From assembly GCA_017621735.1 (NCBI GenBank), contig JAGASM010000032.1, positions 29,379 to 93,378 of the forward strand: a stretch of 64,000 bases of DNA, written 5' to 3'. A program made the position numbers and the translations under genes. This document shows positions 42,578 to 51,811 of this stretch, one piece after another (positions within the stretch are counted from its first letter, which is position 1; each line of letters starts with the position of its first letter). The notes under the pieces were generated by a model, which was not told the DNA's origin, did not search any database, and worked only from the letters and a program-made list of their open reading frames with translations. Origin of the DNA: Clostridia bacterium (GTDB lineage: Bacteria > Bacillota > Clostridia > Christensenellales > Borkfalkiaceae).

Positions 42578-45500
42578 TCACTCTTCAATTTCCGTAACGT
42601 AAATAGTCCCGTTTGTGCCCTCGTAAGCGATTGCACCGCTCGAATTTATGCGGGAAACGCTGTAACGGGGAATGAGTTCGTCGCTTTCGCCGCTACGGTC
42701 AAGTTCGTAGATAATGAGTTCGTCGCCGTCCTGTTCGTATACGAACGAGTACGTTTCATCGCCGATTATGACATTCGCCGAAGCATAATAGCCGTCGATG
42801 ACGAGCGATCTTCCGTCGATCGAAATGCTATCGCCGTTTTCCGCCTCGTACGTGCCGCCCCATCCGTCCGCGACGCAAAGAACTGCAAGCAATTCTCCCG
42901 TTGCGTAGAAGAGCGCGACGTTGTTTTCGTCTTGGTAAACGAGCACGTAAGAAAGAATTCCGTCTTCGTAAATGACCGCGTTGTTTTCGTCGATGTAGAC
43001 AAGACCGATTTCAACCCCGCCGAAAGTGCCCGTTGCGTAACCGTCCAAACCGAAATAGCCGTCGATCTTCAATTCGACTGCGCCGTTTGCACCCGCAATG
43101 TACACTTTTTCCGCCATCGAACTGTAATAGCCGAGATGCGCGACCTGTTGACCTTGTGCCGTTGCCAAATCGAGCAAGAACGTTTCTTCGTTGATGGTTG
43201 CGGTATAAACCGCCGTGCCTCCTTGCGAGAGGGTTGCCTGCGTTTCTTCCTCATTTAATACGTAATCGTATTCGACGAGATCTGCGCCGTTCAAGGAAAG
43301 CTGCGCCTTTCCAAGTCCGACGTTGCTCTTTCCGTTAAAGCCGAGAAGCGCGTTTTCGCCCTGGAACATAATTCCGCCGAAGGTATCCGGCTGTTTGTAA
43401 ACGATAGGCGTTCCGTTTTTCGGCGTTACGGTGATCGTGCCGTTGCCGAGCGTCGCCGTATAGTCTACGCCATTGAGCGTAAACGTCGCGAGCCCCGTTT
43501 CACGGCTAAAATAGTAACGGGCTTCCGTAACCGTCGTGCCCGAAACGTGCATGACTTCCCCTTCGACAATCCAAACGCCTTCCGCGCCGTTGTAGTTGAC
43601 GTTGTATCCGCCGTTGCCGTTGAACGCAAGGGAAGATCCGTCTTCCGCGTTCCAACTGCCGATAAACTCGTCGACGTAAGAGAGGTTGTACATATCGTAC
43701 AGCGCGCCGACCGATTCGGTATAAACCGCGCCCGCAAGGAACACGGAGTCGTCAACGGTAGACGGCATTAAGTATGCGTAGCCGTAAGAAACGGTACGAT
43801 AGTAGAACACAAGTTCCCAACCGACTTCTCCGCCCGCCTCTGCGTACGAGGTCGCAGTATAAGTAAAGTCTACGCCGTTGCTATCGTACCCGAAGCCGTA
43901 ACCGTCTTTGCCGATTCCGTAGAATTCCACTTCGTAATCGAGCATCGTTTCAACCCAGGTACCCATGAAACTGCCCTCTCTGCCGAATACGGACGTTACG
44001 CCGTTTTCCGTCAATTCGAGCAATTCGTCTTCGTTGTAGCGGACGGTAATTCCGTTGAAGGAAAGGACGCCGTCCTGTACCGTGTAATCGTACGTTTGTC
44101 CGCCGTACGTCGCAACGCCCTTGCCGTCGAACGAAACGGTTACGTTTCTGCCGTATTCCGTTTCCCACGTGCCGCCAAATTCGTCAAACTTGTTGACGGT
44201 GGAAAACAACGTCGCGCCCGATGCGTTGGTCATCGATTTTCCGTCTTCGGAAATGGTAACGGTGAGCGTTTGACTTCCGTAATAAATGGTAACGGTGTTT
44301 TCTTCGCAATCGTACGTGAATGCCTGCTGCATTCCGACTGTCGATTCGGAGTACCCCGTGCCGTTCGCAAAGAATTGTACCGTTCTTCCGTCCGGTTGAT
44401 ACCATTCGCCGTATGCTGCCGTAGGACGGTAGAACTTAATTTCTTGCGTAATTTCGTGTACGTTTTCTTTAATGTAGAAGACGTTATCGTACATGCGGAA
44501 TTCATTCGAATCCGCAAACGCTTCTCCGTCTTGTGCGGGACGGAAGTAGAAATCCGTTTCAAACGCACCCATGCCTGCGGTATTATTATAAATAAGGTTT
44601 GCAAGATATGCCCCGCGAATGAGCACCTTTTCCCCGTCGTACACGTACATGTAGTATGCGATCATGCCGTCGAGTTCCATCGTCGCCATCCCGTTATTGT
44701 CCAAGATAAAGACGACGTTATGATCTTCCGTAGAAGTCATAATCGCGTGATATTCGCCGACGACTTCGTTGTAATCTGCAAAGCCGACGTAAATTTGCGT
44801 GTCTTGCGTTAAGAGCATCGCGGAAGGAATGCGTTGCGTGCATTCCGCGTCGAGGAAGTATCCAAACGAAACGTTCCCGCTGTCCGCAATGAAGGTGTTC
44901 ATTCCGCTTCCGCCGTAAATCCAGTTGACGGGAATATATCCGCCCTGCATTTCGATCTCGTCGTTTGTAAGGGAAAGAGGTTCGCCGTCGTGTCCCTCTC
45001 TTGTAACCGTTTCTCCCGAGAAAGAAACGGAAACGGTATATGCAATCGCCGCTTCTTCTTCGTAAACGGCGACGGGCACGCCCCCTTCAAACGTCCATTC
45101 GTCATCCGTCCAGTTGAAAAGCGCCTTGACGTCTGCAAAGTCGGAAAGGTCGTACGTCGTTCCGCCCTTTTGAACGGATCCCGTTCCGCTATGGTAACAG
45201 TTGTATTCCAACGCCGTTCTTCCGTCGACGCTCGTAAGACGGTCGACAAGTTCCGTTCCGTCCTTATATTTCCCGCCGATGACCTTGCCCGACGTGATGT
45301 TTTCCATTCCGAGTTGAGAACCTGCCGCGCTGCTTTCCGCCGTGGTAAGGCTGAAAGAAACCGCCGTTTCGTTTTCGGCAAGTCCGACGATGCCGCCCGC
45401 CGCAGCAAGGACGTCCGCATCCGAACTTTGCGCTTTGACTTCTCCTGTGCTAAACGCGTTTGCAACTGCGGAATATTCGCGAAGGTATCCGACGATTCCG

Positions 45501-46741
45501 CCCGCGAGAACGGTTTTACCCGTAATCGTGCCGTTGAACGTGCAGTTGTACGTTTCGACGGGAGCCGATTCCGCCGTTCCGACGGATGCGCCGACAATTC
45601 CGCCCGTCGTAAAGAGGGACTGCGTGCCAACCGAGTTTACCGTTGCGTTGACGTTACAATAAGAAACGGTTGCCGAGATGTCCGTGCCGTATCCTTGTAC
45701 GAATCCGGAAATTCCGCCAAGGTAAACCGCGGGCGCCTCGTAAGAAAGTTCCGCCGTGATATCGCCGTTGAAATTACAACCGACGATGTCGCCGCCCATG
45801 TTATAAGATACAATTCCGCCGACGATATAGTTTTGCTCGTCGAGCATTTCTAAGTATAAATCCGTATTTACGGTGAGGTTTGCGACAACCCCTTGAACGA
45901 GATAGCCGAAAAATCCGACGATGCCCGTTTCTTCGTTGATTTTGAAGTTGGAAACGCTATGTCCGTTTCCGTCGAAATATCCTTCAAAGTGAGCGTCGTT
46001 TAAGGTATCGCCGATCGGATTGACCGTAACCCCTTTCAAATCGAGGTCGGCGTCCAAACGAATATGTGCCGAATTGAACTTTGCGTTTGCGGGATTGTTG
46101 ATGTCCGACGTAATTTTTTCCAACTGCGAAGGGCGAGTAATGATATACGGATTGCTCTCCGTACCAAGCCCCTCGATGCGAATGGTGTCGGGCGTCAGCC
46201 CGCCCACGGAAACTTCGACGTTGTCCGTTACCGCAAAGGTATATTTGCCGTCCGCGTCCGCCGTCAACACCGTTTCCCCTGCCGTTACAACGGGGGTACC
46301 GACGTAATAGGGGGACGTCCATACGCGGAAGGAAACTTCCGTACCGTAGTCGACTGCGACGGGTTTTGTCCCGTCAAAGCGGTATTCATACGCGTCCGAA
46401 CCGTCGGAAGGGACTTTCCACGTTACGGAAAGTTGACCTTCGGGAACGTCGAGCGTCCATTCCGCTTCCAAAGTAATATCGGAGTGAACGGGGGTGGAGA
46501 AATCGTAAAGTTCCTCTTCTAAAAACCATCCGTCAAAAAGATAGCCTTCCCATTCGGGATCCTTCGGTTCGACGGCAAGCGCGCCGTCTTCTACCGTTCT
46601 TTGAACGTCCGCTTCTCCGTTTCCATAAACGTAAGTTACGGTATGTTCTTGATCCTCTCCGCACGCGACCGCTCCAAGCGCCGCACAAATGGAACATGCA
46701 AGGCATAAAATCGGGAGAAGGATTTTTTTATAAAGTCTCAT
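42578..46741 (-). CDS. Giant lipoprotein: InlB-B repeat, GLUG repeats and lipocalin-like repeats, paralogue of the next gene
   Basis: 1387 residues from the ATG at 46741, supported by AGGAGTATT; the frame to 46804 has no RBS and would start in the upstream hairpin. Lipobox AVAC (Cys27). The order is InlB-B unit (YLFDGWF), an extra Ig-like segment, GLUG repeats (about 210-500: IEGLGTESNPYII, GYFDGNGHSVSNF, GGIVSYNMGG, GGIVGASV), InlB-like, then repeated lipocalin-like units (FGGTWETEYG, FIGSWNAEDG, WGGTYEAENG) to the end. It shares architecture with 38679-42557, so the pair arose by duplication. First gene of the three-lipoprotein cluster. Export and display at the cell surface are well supported; the role is not. 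Confidence 0.86.
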   Translation of the reverse strand: MRLYKKILLPILCLACSICAALGAVACGEDQEHTVTYVYGNGEADVQRTVEDGALAVEPKDPEWEGYLFDGWFLEEELYDFSTPVHSDITLEAEWTLDVPEGQLSVTWKVPSDGSDAYEYRFDGTKPVAVDYGTEVSFRVWTSPYYVGTPVVTAGETVLTADADGKYTFAVTDNVEVSVGGLTPDTIRIEGLGTESNPYIITRPSQLEKITSDINNPANAKFNSAHIRLDADLDLKGVTVNPIGDTLNDAHFEGYFDGNGHSVSNFKINEETGIVGFFGYLVQGVVANLTVNTDLYLEMLDEQNYIVGGIVSYNMGGDIVGCNFNGDITAELSYEAPAVYLGGISGFVQGYGTDISATVSYCNVNATVNSVGTQSLFTTGGIVGASVGTAESAPVETYNCTFNGTITGKTVLAGGIVGYLREYSAVANAFSTGEVKAQSSDADVLAAAGGIVGLAENETAVSFSLTTAESSAAGSQLGMENITSGKVIGGKYKDGTELVDRLTSVDGRTALEYNCYHSGTGSVQKGGTTYDLSDFADVKALFNWTDDEWTFEGGVPVAVYEEEAAIAYTVSVSFSGETVTREGHDGEPLSLTNDEIEMQGGYIPVNWIYGGSGMNTFIADSGNVSFGYFLDAECTQRIPSAMLLTQDTQIYVGFADYNEVVGEYHAIMTSTEDHNVVFILDNNGMATMELDGMIAYYMYVYDGEKVLIRGAYLANLIYNNTAGMGAFETDFYFRPAQDGEAFADSNEFRMYDNVFYIKENVHEITQEIKFYRPTAAYGEWYQPDGRTVQFFANGTGYSESTVGMQQAFTYDCEENTVTIYYGSQTLTVTISEDGKSMTNASGATLFSTVNKFDEFGGTWETEYGRNVTVSFDGKGVATYGGQTYDYTVQDGVLSFNGITVRYNEDELLELTENGVTSVFGREGSFMGTWVETMLDYEVEFYGIGKDGYGFGYDSNGVDFTYTATSYAEAGGEVGWELVFYYRTVSYGYAYLMPSTVDDSVFLAGAVYTESVGALYDMYNLSYVDEFIGSWNAEDGSSLAFNGNGGYNVNYNGAEGVWIVEGEVMHVSGTTVTEARYYFSRETGLATFTLNGVDYTATLGNGTITVTPKNGTPIVYKQPDTFGGIMFQGENALLGFNGKSNVGLGKAQLSLNGADLVEYDYVLNEEETQATLSQGGTAVYTATINEETFLLDLATAQGQQVAHLGYYSSMAEKVYIAGANGAVELKIDGYFGLDGYATGTFGGVEIGLVYIDENNAVIYEDGILSYVLVYQDENNVALFYATGELLAVLCVADGWGGTYEAENGDSISIDGRSLVIDGYYASANVIIGDETYSFVYEQDGDELIIYELDRSGESDELIPRYSVSRINSSGAIAYEGTNGTIYVTEIEE

Positions 46742-46753
46742 AATACTCCTTTT

Positions 46754-46773
46754 GTTTTGCAAAAAAGCAAAAC
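46754..46773 (-). other. Small inverted repeat before the lipoprotein cluster
   Basis: GTTTTGC/GCAAAAC with a six-base loop lies immediately upstream of the RBS of the 46741 gene. No convincing promoter is visible in this gap, so read-through from the opp operon is possible. Confidence 0.5.
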
Positions 46774-46805
46774 GTATAAGATTTTGCCGTACCCAATAAA
46801 GCACT

Positions 46806-46843
46806 TTACCCCCCCCCCGACAACACTCGTCGGAGAGGGTAAA
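46806..46843 (-). terminator. Hairpin with a C10 tract between the opp operon and the lipoprotein cluster
   Basis: On the minus strand ACTTTACCC...CCGAC pairs with GTCGG...GGTAAAGT, beginning about 30 bp after the OppF stop. One arm contains G10 (plus-strand C10, 46809-46818), two bases longer than needed for full pairing. It is followed by GCTTTATT. Probably a terminator, leaky or variable because of the tract. Confidence 0.6.
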
Positions 46844-46872
46844 GTCAATTTTTTATTTTGCGTTTTACGCGA

Positions 46873-47874
46873 TTATTCCTGCGGATATAAGTGGCAAGCG
46901 ACGCAGTGTCCGTTTCCGTAATCGCGGAACTGCGGTTCGACCTCTTTACAAATATCCATGCAACGGCTACAGCGGGTATGGAACTTACATCCCGCGGGAG
47001 GATTTGCAGGGGAAGGAATGTCCCCTTGGAGAATGATCCGCTTCATCTTGACGTCCGGATCGGGAACGGGCACCGCCGAGAACAACGCCTGCGTGTAGGG
47101 GTGCATCGGATGATCGAACAAATCCTTTTTGCTTCCGAATTCGACCATATTCCCGAGGTACATGACGCCGACTTCGTCCGAAATGTGTTCGACGACGGAC
47201 AAGTCGTGCGAGATAAAGACGTACGCGAGGTTGTCGCGTTCTTGCAAGTCCTTAAAAAGGTTGATGACTTGCGCTTGAATGGACACGTCGAGCGCGGAAA
47301 CGGGCTCGTCGCAAATGACGAGTTTGGGTTTGAGCGCGAGCGCCTTTGCAATGCAAATACGTTGACGCTGACCGCCCGAAAACTCGTGCGGATAACGTTC
47401 GAAATAGTGCGGTTGAAGCCCGCATTTTTTCATGACGTCGATGATGTAGTCCTTATAATCGGACTTTGGAACGATGTTGTGCACGCGCACCGCTTCCCCG
47501 ATGATTTCCCCTACCGGCATACGGGGGGAGAGGGAAGAATAGGGATCTTGGAAGATCATTTGGAAGTTGGGGCGAATTTTGCGGAGCGCCTCCCCTTTCA
47601 AATTTGCAATGTCCTGACCTTCAAAGAGAATTTCCCCGCCCGTTACGTCGTACAAACGGAGAACGGTACGACCCATGGTCGTCTTTCCGCACCCCGACTC
47701 GCCGACGATGCCGACCGTCTTTCCTTGTTTTAAGTTGAAGGAAATCCCGTCGACCGCGCGCAAATACGTTTGGTTTTTACTCAAAAAACTCTTCTTTAAC
47801 GGGAAGTATTTTTTTAAGTTTTTTACTTGAAGCAGGTATTCGGGCTTTTCCGCCGTAAGAATTTCTTCGCTCAT
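46873..47874 (-). CDS. oppF: Oligopeptide/dipeptide ABC transporter ATP-binding protein (OppF/DppF)
   Basis: 333 residues from the ATG at 47874, which overlaps the OppD stop by four bases (ATGA). Walker [11 protein letters not shown]-loop [12 protein letters not shown], signature FSGGQRQRI and Walker [13 protein letters not shown] are intact. The C-terminal oligopeptide-specific region ends with [15 protein letters not shown], a Cys cluster typical of Opp/Dpp ATPases that can hold an Fe-S cluster. It energises peptide import together with OppD. Last gene of the opp operon. Opp versus Dpp specificity cannot be told apart here. Confidence 0.96.
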   Translation of the reverse strand: MSEEILTAEKPEYLLQVKNLKKYFPLKKSFLSKNQTYLRAVDGISFNLKQGKTVGIVGESGCGKTTMGRTVLRLYDVTGGEILFEGQDIANLKGEALRKIRPNFQMIFQDPYSSLSPRMPVGEIIGEAVRVHNIVPKSDYKDYIIDVMKKCGLQPHYFERYPHEFSGGQRQRICIAKALALKPKLVICDEPVSALDVSIQAQVINLFKDLQERDNLAYVFISHDLSVVEHISDEVGVMYLGNMVEFGSKKDLFDHPMHPYTQALFSAVPVPDPDVKMKRIILQGDIPSPANPPAGCKFHTRCSRCMDICKEVEPQFRDYGNGHCVACHLYPQE

Positions 47875-49160
47875 TCTTGCGTACCTCCTTCTTGGCAAAG
47901 ATAACATGCTACGCTATGCGTGGGGGAAACTTGCACCATAGGAGGATATTCTCCCTTGCACTTTTCGCACCGCATATTGCAACGATCTCTAAAATAGCAC
48001 GTTTGGGGCATATTGATAGGGTTTGGAACGTTGCCCGAAATGCTATACAGTCTGTCTACCTGACGGCGAACGACGGGCTTGCTCTTTTGAAGCCCGATGG
48101 TGTACGGGTGCATCGGATTTTTGAAAATTTCTTGCACCGTACCTTGCTCGACGATCCGCCCTGCGTACATGACGACGACGTAGTCTACCATTTCGGCAAT
48201 GACGCCCAAGTCGTGCGTGATGAGCATGATGCTGCCGCTGATCTTTTGCTTGACGTCGCGCAACAAGTCGAGAATTTGCGCTTGAATGGTAACGTCGAGC
48301 GCCGTCGTCGGCTCGTCTGCAATAATCAATTTGGGGTTACAGCAAAGCGCCATTGCAATCATGACGCGTTGACGCATCCCGCCGGAGAGTTCGTGCGGGT
48401 ACGATTCGTACACGCGTTCGGGCATTGCGATTCCGACGAGTTCGAGCATCTCGATACTTCTTTGCTTTGCGCGCTCTTTGTCCGCGCCGTTTTCGTGCAA
48501 AAGGGTAACTTCGTCCAACTGATACCCGATGGTAAATACGGGATTGAGCGAAGTCATGGGTTCTTGGAAGATCATCGCGATTTCTCTTCCGCGAATGGAG
48601 GACATATCCGAAAGGGGCATTTTTGCAATGTCAAATACCTCTTCGTGTTCCTCGAACACCTTCTTAAAGCGAGGCTTTCCGCGCTTGGTTACCGCTTGTA
48701 CGAGAACGGGATTCCCCTCTTCGTCCAAGACGGGGTTTCCTTCTTCGTCCTTTTGTTCCACCATAATCGGTTCTTCGCCGACGACGGTGCGGACGGTCGA
48801 ACGGAAACGAATGCTCCCGTCGACGATTTGTCCCATCGGGCCTTGCACGAGTTGCATCAAAGAAAGGCTGGTAACCGACTTTCCGCAACCCGATTCGCCG
48901 ACGACGCCGACGGTCGAGCCTTGCGGAATGTTGAAGGAAACGCCGTTTACCGCTTTGACGACGCCGTTGTCCGTATAGAAATAGGTATGCAAATTTTCAA
49001 ATTCGACGATGTTCTTCGGATCGCGCATTTCCGTAACGTAATCTTCCCGTTTATAAGAAGCGCGCTTTTTTTGCAGTTCGCGAATCGTTTGGCGGTTTTG
49101 CTTTGCGATATTGCGAATCTCTTTCGCCGAAATATAATGCTTGTCTTGTTCTTTTTTCAT
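47871..49160 (-). CDS. oppD: Oligopeptide/dipeptide ABC transporter ATP-binding protein (OppD/DppD) with extra insert
   Basis: 429 residues against a usual length of about 330. Residues 1-50 are a charged helical extension. Walker A is GESGCGKS (88-95), Q-loop FQEPMTSLNP (198-207), signature LSGGMRQR, Walker B LIIADEPTTALD, and the C-terminal Cys cluster CYFRDRCNMRCEKC. Between Walker A and the Q-loop lies an insert of about 65 residues (118-185) that includes the tandem octapeptide DEEGNPVL (138-145 and 146-153). The insert would protrude from the ATPase arm domain. It pairs with OppF. It is four bases from OppC. Confidence 0.94.
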   Translation of the reverse strand: MKKEQDKHYISAKEIRNIAKQNRQTIRELQKKRASYKREDYVTEMRDPKNIVEFENLHTYFYTDNGVVKAVNGVSFNIPQGSTVGVVGESGCGKSVTSLSLMQLVQGPMGQIVDGSIRFRSTVRTVVGEEPIMVEQKDEEGNPVLDEEGNPVLVQAVTKRGKPRFKKVFEEHEEVFDIAKMPLSDMSSIRGREIAMIFQEPMTSLNPVFTIGYQLDEVTLLHENGADKERAKQRSIEMLELVGIAMPERVYESYPHELSGGMRQRVMIAMALCCNPKLIIADEPTTALDVTIQAQILDLLRDVKQKISGSIMLITHDLGVIAEMVDYVVVMYAGRIVEQGTVQEIFKNPMHPYTIGLQKSKPVVRRQVDRLYSISGNVPNPINMPQTCYFRDRCNMRCEKCKGEYPPMVQVSPTHSVACYLCQEGGTQE

Positions 49161-49163
49161 GCG

Positions 49164-50336
49164 TTATCTCCTCGATTTCGGGTCAAACGCGTCGCGAAGA
49201 CCGTCCCCGACGAAGTTAAAGCCGAGTACGGCAAGGACGATACAAATACCGGGCGATACCCAAAGGTTTGGATAGAGGGTAAGCGCCGTATTGTTCGCCG
49301 CTGCGTTGATCATGTTGCCCCACGTTGCATAGACGGCGGGAAGTCCGATGCCGAGATAGCCGAGCGTCGCTTCCGTCAAAATGATACCGCCAAGCCCGAG
49401 CGTCATCGAAACGATGAGTTGGGGCATAACGTTGGGAATGAGGTGCTTGAATATTTTTCTCCACACGGGAAGCCCACTCGCTTCCGCGCTAATCATGAAC
49501 TCCTGTTCACGCAAGGAAAGAATTTGTCCGCGCACGAGTCGCGCCGTTCCCGCCCAGCCGAATAAGGTTAACATCGCCATCATGATGTACAGTTTCGCAA
49601 TCCCGTCGATGTCGTTCGCTTCGAGCGCAACGCCCACGATCATGAGCATCGGCATCGTCGGAACGCAGTTGAAGATATCGACGATACGCATGATGAGTTG
49701 ATCTACCCACTTGCCAAAGTACCCTGCAATTCCGCCTAGGAACACGCCGATGACCGTTTCCAAAATGACGACGACAAACCCGACCGTCAAAGAAATTCTT
49801 CCGCCGTACATCAAACGGCTGAATACGTCGTATCCCTTATCGTCCGTACCCAAAAGGTGGGTGGACGAGGGCGCAAGGTAGTTGCTCGGTTCGGAGAAGG
49901 TAACGATATACACGGTGTATTCGTCCTCTCCGTTTTGCGCGGGAATTTTTACTTCCGTTTGGTACTCTTCTCTTACGGAGTTGGAATAGTCCGATTCCTG
50001 TTCCGGCCATACGAAGGGAAGGAACTGGAACAACGGTCCAACAAAGGAGAAGAAGAAGAGAACGATGAGGATAATTAACCCCGTCATGGAGAGTTTAGAG
50101 CGGAAAAACCGCTTTAATACCATGCGCGCAGGGCTTATCGTACGCGAAGTAGCCGCTTCGATTTCCGATTCTTCCATTTCGTCAACGACTGCGACTTCTT
50201 TTTCCACCGTTTCAACGAGTTCCTCGGTAGTTTCGGTTACCGATTCTTCCATTTCGTCAACGACTGCGACTTCTTTTTCCACCGTTTCAACGAGTTCCTC
50301 GGTAGTTTCGGTTACCGGATTTTTATTTTCTTCCAT
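49164..50336 (-). CDS. oppC: Oligopeptide/dipeptide ABC transporter permease (OppC/DppC) with acidic repeat N-terminus
   Basis: 390 residues against a usual 290-300. The first 60 residues are an acidic tail made of a 25-residue unit repeated exactly twice (VTETTEELVETVEKEVAVVDEMEES). The first membrane segment (about 83-103) follows SKLSMTG, and a larger periplasmic loop (SNYLAPSSTHLLGTDDKGYDVF, the standard OppC motif) precedes the permease core with the EAA-type loop (ASGLPVWRKIFKHLIPNVM). The acidic tail faces the cytoplasm. RBS AGGAGG precedes the ATG. It is the second permease in the operon. Confidence 0.94.
   Translation of the reverse strand: MEENKNPVTETTEELVETVEKEVAVVDEMEESVTETTEELVETVEKEVAVVDEMEESEIEAATSRTISPARMVLKRFFRSKLSMTGLIILIVLFFFSFVGPLFQFLPFVWPEQESDYSNSVREEYQTEVKIPAQNGEDEYTVYIVTFSEPSNYLAPSSTHLLGTDDKGYDVFSRLMYGGRISLTVGFVVVILETVIGVFLGGIAGYFGKWVDQLIMRIVDIFNCVPTMPMLMIVGVALEANDIDGIAKLYIMMAMLTLFGWAGTARLVRGQILSLREQEFMISAEASGLPVWRKIFKHLIPNVMPQLIVSMTLGLGGIILTEATLGYLGIGLPAVYATWGNMINAAANNTALTLYPNLWVSPGICIVLAVLGFNFVGDGLRDAFDPKSRR
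50165..50315 (-). repeat. Exact 75-bp tandem duplication at the start of oppC
   Basis: Two identical 75-bp copies (about 50166-50240 and 50241-50315) encode the doubled 25-residue acidic unit. The identity of the copies at DNA level points to recent duplication. Confidence 0.9.
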
Positions 50337-50346
50337 ATCCTACCTC

Positions 50347-51753
50347 CTACCTGCCTAGTTTGACGCGAGGGTCTACGACTGCGTACATCAAGTCGCTTAG
50401 AAGCGTTCCCAAAACCGTCATAATGGCTAGGAACATGTTATATCCCATGATAAACGGGACGTCCGCAACGATGAGTGCATCGTATGCGAGTTTACCGATT
50501 CCCGGAATGGAGAATACCGTTTCCGTAATCATCGCGCCGCCGAAGAGGGAGGGAAGAATCCCCGCCATCATCGTAACGAGCGGAATCATCGTGTTGCGGA
50601 ACGCGTGTTTGTAAATGACCGTCTTTTCGCTCAATCCCTTTGCGCGTGCCGTACGGATATAGTCGGCGTTTAATACTTCGAGGGTATTCGTACGCGTATA
50701 GCGCATGAGAGATCCGACGGAAAGAATGACGAGGACGAACATAGGAAGTACCATGTGCCAAAGCATGTCCCCAAGCCGTACGATCCACGACGCGTCCATC
50801 GGAAGGGAGCCGGATACCAAACCGCCGACTTCAAACCACCCTAATTGCACCGCGAATACGCGAATGACGACGGCGGCAAGGAAGAAGGTGGGAAGGGAAA
50901 TCCCGATCATGACGAGAATGGTAACCGTATAGTCGACAACGCCGTACTGGTTGGTCGCCGCCTTGATTCCGAGCGGAATTGCAATCGCAAACTGCAAAAT
51001 GGTTGCAATAAACGCAATCGCGAACGAAATGCCCATGTTTTGCATGATGACGTCTTCTACCGGCTTTTTGTATTTGAAGGACATTCCCAAATCGCCTTGA
51101 ATGAGGTTGCCGAGCCAAGAGAAGTAACCGCCCAAAACGGCACCCGTCTTATTCCAGAAATTTGCTTCGCGATAGACGACTGCGCTCGTGAACGACTCCT
51201 CTCCGACGGTAACGGTAATCGAGCCGTCCTCGTTGACGACGTACGTTCCCGATTCTTCCAGAGTAAGTACTTCGTCGAGGGTAACGAGTTGGTTGGAAGA
51301 GTCCGTTTCCCCCTCTTCGCCGCTGACGACGGCGCCCTTTGCCTCGACGGTGTAGACGGCGTACGTATTATCCTCGTTGAGGTAAAGACGCACGTCGCCC
51401 GAATCGTACGATCCGACGTACCATTCCGCGCGCGTCATAATGCCGAGGTCGACAACGTCTTCGTAATAAGAAAGTTTCGTTTCTTTGGTGAATTCCTCGT
51501 CGGCATATTTACTCGTCGACTCTTCGGGAATTTCTACGTCAAGGTATGCCTCGGGCATTGCAAGACCGTACAACTCTTTGATACGGTCGACGTCTTCCTG
51601 TTGCATCGTCCCTTGACTGAGTGCCGAAGAATATTGATTGTCGACAAAGTCTGTCGGCATCATTCGAGCCAAAGCGTAGATGATGACGGAAACGCCGAAA
51701 AGGATCAAAAGTGCCATCAGCAAACGCTTGACAACGTATTTTATCATATCCAT
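50347..51753 (-). CDS. oppB: Oligopeptide/dipeptide ABC transporter permease (OppB/DppB) with extracytoplasmic insert
   Basis: 468 residues against a usual 310-335. TM1 (IKYVVKRLLMALLILFGVSVII) and the following YALARMMPTD are canonical. Then comes an insert of about 130 extra residues (about 60-200, acidic, with DSGDVRLYLNEDNTYAVYTV and SGEEGETDSS) before the usual GDLGMSFKYKKPV. The remaining membrane core is standard, including the EAA loop RAKGLSEKTVIYKHAFRNTMIPLV and C-terminal YAVVDPRVKLGR. The insert lies outside the membrane, next to the OppA docking face. Confidence 0.94.
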   Translation of the reverse strand: MDMIKYVVKRLLMALLILFGVSVIIYALARMMPTDFVDNQYSSALSQGTMQQEDVDRIKELYGLAMPEAYLDVEIPEESTSKYADEEFTKETKLSYYEDVVDLGIMTRAEWYVGSYDSGDVRLYLNEDNTYAVYTVEAKGAVVSGEEGETDSSNQLVTLDEVLTLEESGTYVVNEDGSITVTVGEESFTSAVVYREANFWNKTGAVLGGYFSWLGNLIQGDLGMSFKYKKPVEDVIMQNMGISFAIAFIATILQFAIAIPLGIKAATNQYGVVDYTVTILVMIGISLPTFFLAAVVIRVFAVQLGWFEVGGLVSGSLPMDASWIVRLGDMLWHMVLPMFVLVILSVGSLMRYTRTNTLEVLNADYIRTARAKGLSEKTVIYKHAFRNTMIPLVTMMAGILPSLFGGAMITETVFSIPGIGKLAYDALIVADVPFIMGYNMFLAIMTVLGTLLSDLMYAVVDPRVKLGR

Positions 51754-51811
51754 GGTATCCTGCCTTTAACGCCGAAAAGACGAGAAACTCGTCTTTTGGC
51801 ACTGCTACAAA

